Below, piece by piece: positions 63,743-64,000 of a stretch of 64,000 bases of DNA; within the stretch, counting starts at the first letter, position 1; the number at the start of each line of letters is the position of its first letter. This DNA comes from Streptococcus sp. 1643 (GTDB lineage: Bacteria; Bacillota; Bacilli; Lactobacillales; Streptococcaceae). The notes below the pieces were generated by a model. It saw only the letters and a list, made by a program, of their open reading frames with translations. It had not been told where the DNA came from and searched no databases. The stretch spans positions 197,001 through 261,000 of the forward strand of contig NZ_CP040231.1 in NCBI RefSeq assembly GCF_006228325.1, written 5' to 3'. The translations under genes and the position numbers were made by a program.

Positions 63743-64000
63743 CTAATTTTTTAGTGCTTTACAATAATGAGATTTGACAGTTACATCACTCATTTTCTTG
63801 TAATGTTCAGTGATATAGCGAGCCGTTTCTTTATAGCTTGAACCTTGTTCCGCTATCATTTCAACAATCTTACTGTCAATTTCTGATAGGGATGCTTTAG
63901 CTTCACGAATAGCTTGTCTTAACTCCGCTAGGATTAAAGCTTCTTCGGGATTCAAATCAGAACTTGCAACTACTTCATAGCGTTCACGTCGTTTACCGTC
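63743..64000 (-). CDS. Sigma-70 region 4-like regulator of element 2 (partial at window end)
   Basis: The frame is open to the window edge, giving the last 85 residues. A helical linker (ILAELRQAIREAKASLSEIDSKI) is followed by a helix-turn-helix (EMIAEQGSSYKETARYITEHYKKMSDVTVKSHYCKALKN) of the sigma region 4 type. The true start is beyond 64000. It corresponds by position to the 140-residue protein of element 1 and probably activates the transfer or excision genes. Confidence 0.7.
   Translation of the reverse strand, partial: DGKRRERYEVVASSDLNPEEALILAELRQAIREAKASLSEIDSKIVEMIAEQGSSYKETARYITEHYKKMSDVTVKSHYCKALKN

Larger units (their letters stand above)
58963..64000 (-). mobile_element. Integrative element 2, integrase-proximal part (continues beyond the window)
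   Basis: From just after rpsI to the window end, all genes are on the minus strand: a sigma-region-4-like protein (partial), a 106-residue protein, an FtsK/TcpA-like ATPase, a membrane protein, a pMV158-type Rep, an AlpA-type excisionase and a tyrosine integrase next to rpsI. No type IV secretion gene is in view. It could be the end of a conjugative element or a complete-module mobilizable element; the other att site is outside the window. Confidence 0.85.

Noticed and set aside
1..64000. CRISPR arrays, rRNA genes, complete prophage, insertion sequences
   Set aside because: No regularly spaced repeats, no rRNA segments, no phage structural genes and no transposase frames were seen on either strand.

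Overview
The window is chromosome of a mitis-group Streptococcus (S. mitis / S. oralis / S. pneumoniae cluster). Supporting signs are BOX repeats with the modular boxA-boxB-boxC layout, the fused dihydroneopterin aldolase/HPPK gene (sulD), the epuA-endA DNA-uptake nuclease pair, the amiACDEF oligopeptide operon, a Firmicutes-type FMN riboswitch, a T-box and an L13 leader. The species cannot be fixed from sequence alone.

Layout. 1-2626: end of the folate operon (folE, BOX element, sulD) and a membrane protein with a possible protease-like tail. 2677-9268: DUF960, ccpA, asparaginase, a HAD/NTP-pyrophosphatase-like fusion, universal stress protein, small membrane protein, alanine-type aminotransferase, rpmH. 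9450-11294: KimA-type potassium/APC transporter (minus). 11449-17429: a 6-kb integrative element inserted in the 5' end of tatD. 17413-25377: housekeeping run tatD-rnmV-SDR-hypothetical-ksgA-rsgA-rpe-thiN-rmuC-yhaM, followed by purR, lysA, pflA, yidC/acyP (minus), a SPOUT methyltransferase, a BI-1 protein, asnA, rsmD-coaD-sepM, a DUF1146-like gene, murA-epuA-endA and a CBS/CorC protein. 38868-38938: tRNA-Cys (minus). 39237-45721: amiACDEF. 45810-48602: trkH-trkA (minus). 49002-51241: trmL, FMN riboswitch, ribU, PAP2 phosphatase. 51296-55551: T-box, pheS, GNAT, pheT. 55801-57890: an ABC exporter pair. 58002-58962: L13 leader, rplM, rpsI. From just after rpsI to the window end: the integrase-proximal part of a second integrative element (minus strand).

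How things work together. CcpA is encoded here, and cre-like sites lie at its own promoter and before pflA. PurR has paired PurBoxes at its own promoter, in a hairpin that also looks like the upstream terminator. Potassium uptake is served by both the KimA-type carrier and TrkAH. Essential translation genes carry cis regulators (T-box on pheST, L13 leader on rplM).

Most notable. (1) The two integrative elements share one gene order (sigma-region-4-like protein, strong ribosome site with a mini-ORF, small beta-rich protein, Rep/relaxase, excisionase-like protein, integrase) but carry different rolling-circle initiators. Element 2 has a recognisable pMV158-type nick hairpin just upstream of rep. 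Element 1 replaces the start of tatD with an element-supplied TTG. (2) A BOX element lies inside the variable arm of the ribU FMN riboswitch. (3) Three genes (SPOUT methyltransferase, rsmD, DUF1146-like) have a -10 box 6-7 nt from the ATG and so are predicted leaderless. (4) An unassigned three-hairpin leader or sRNA precedes trmL.
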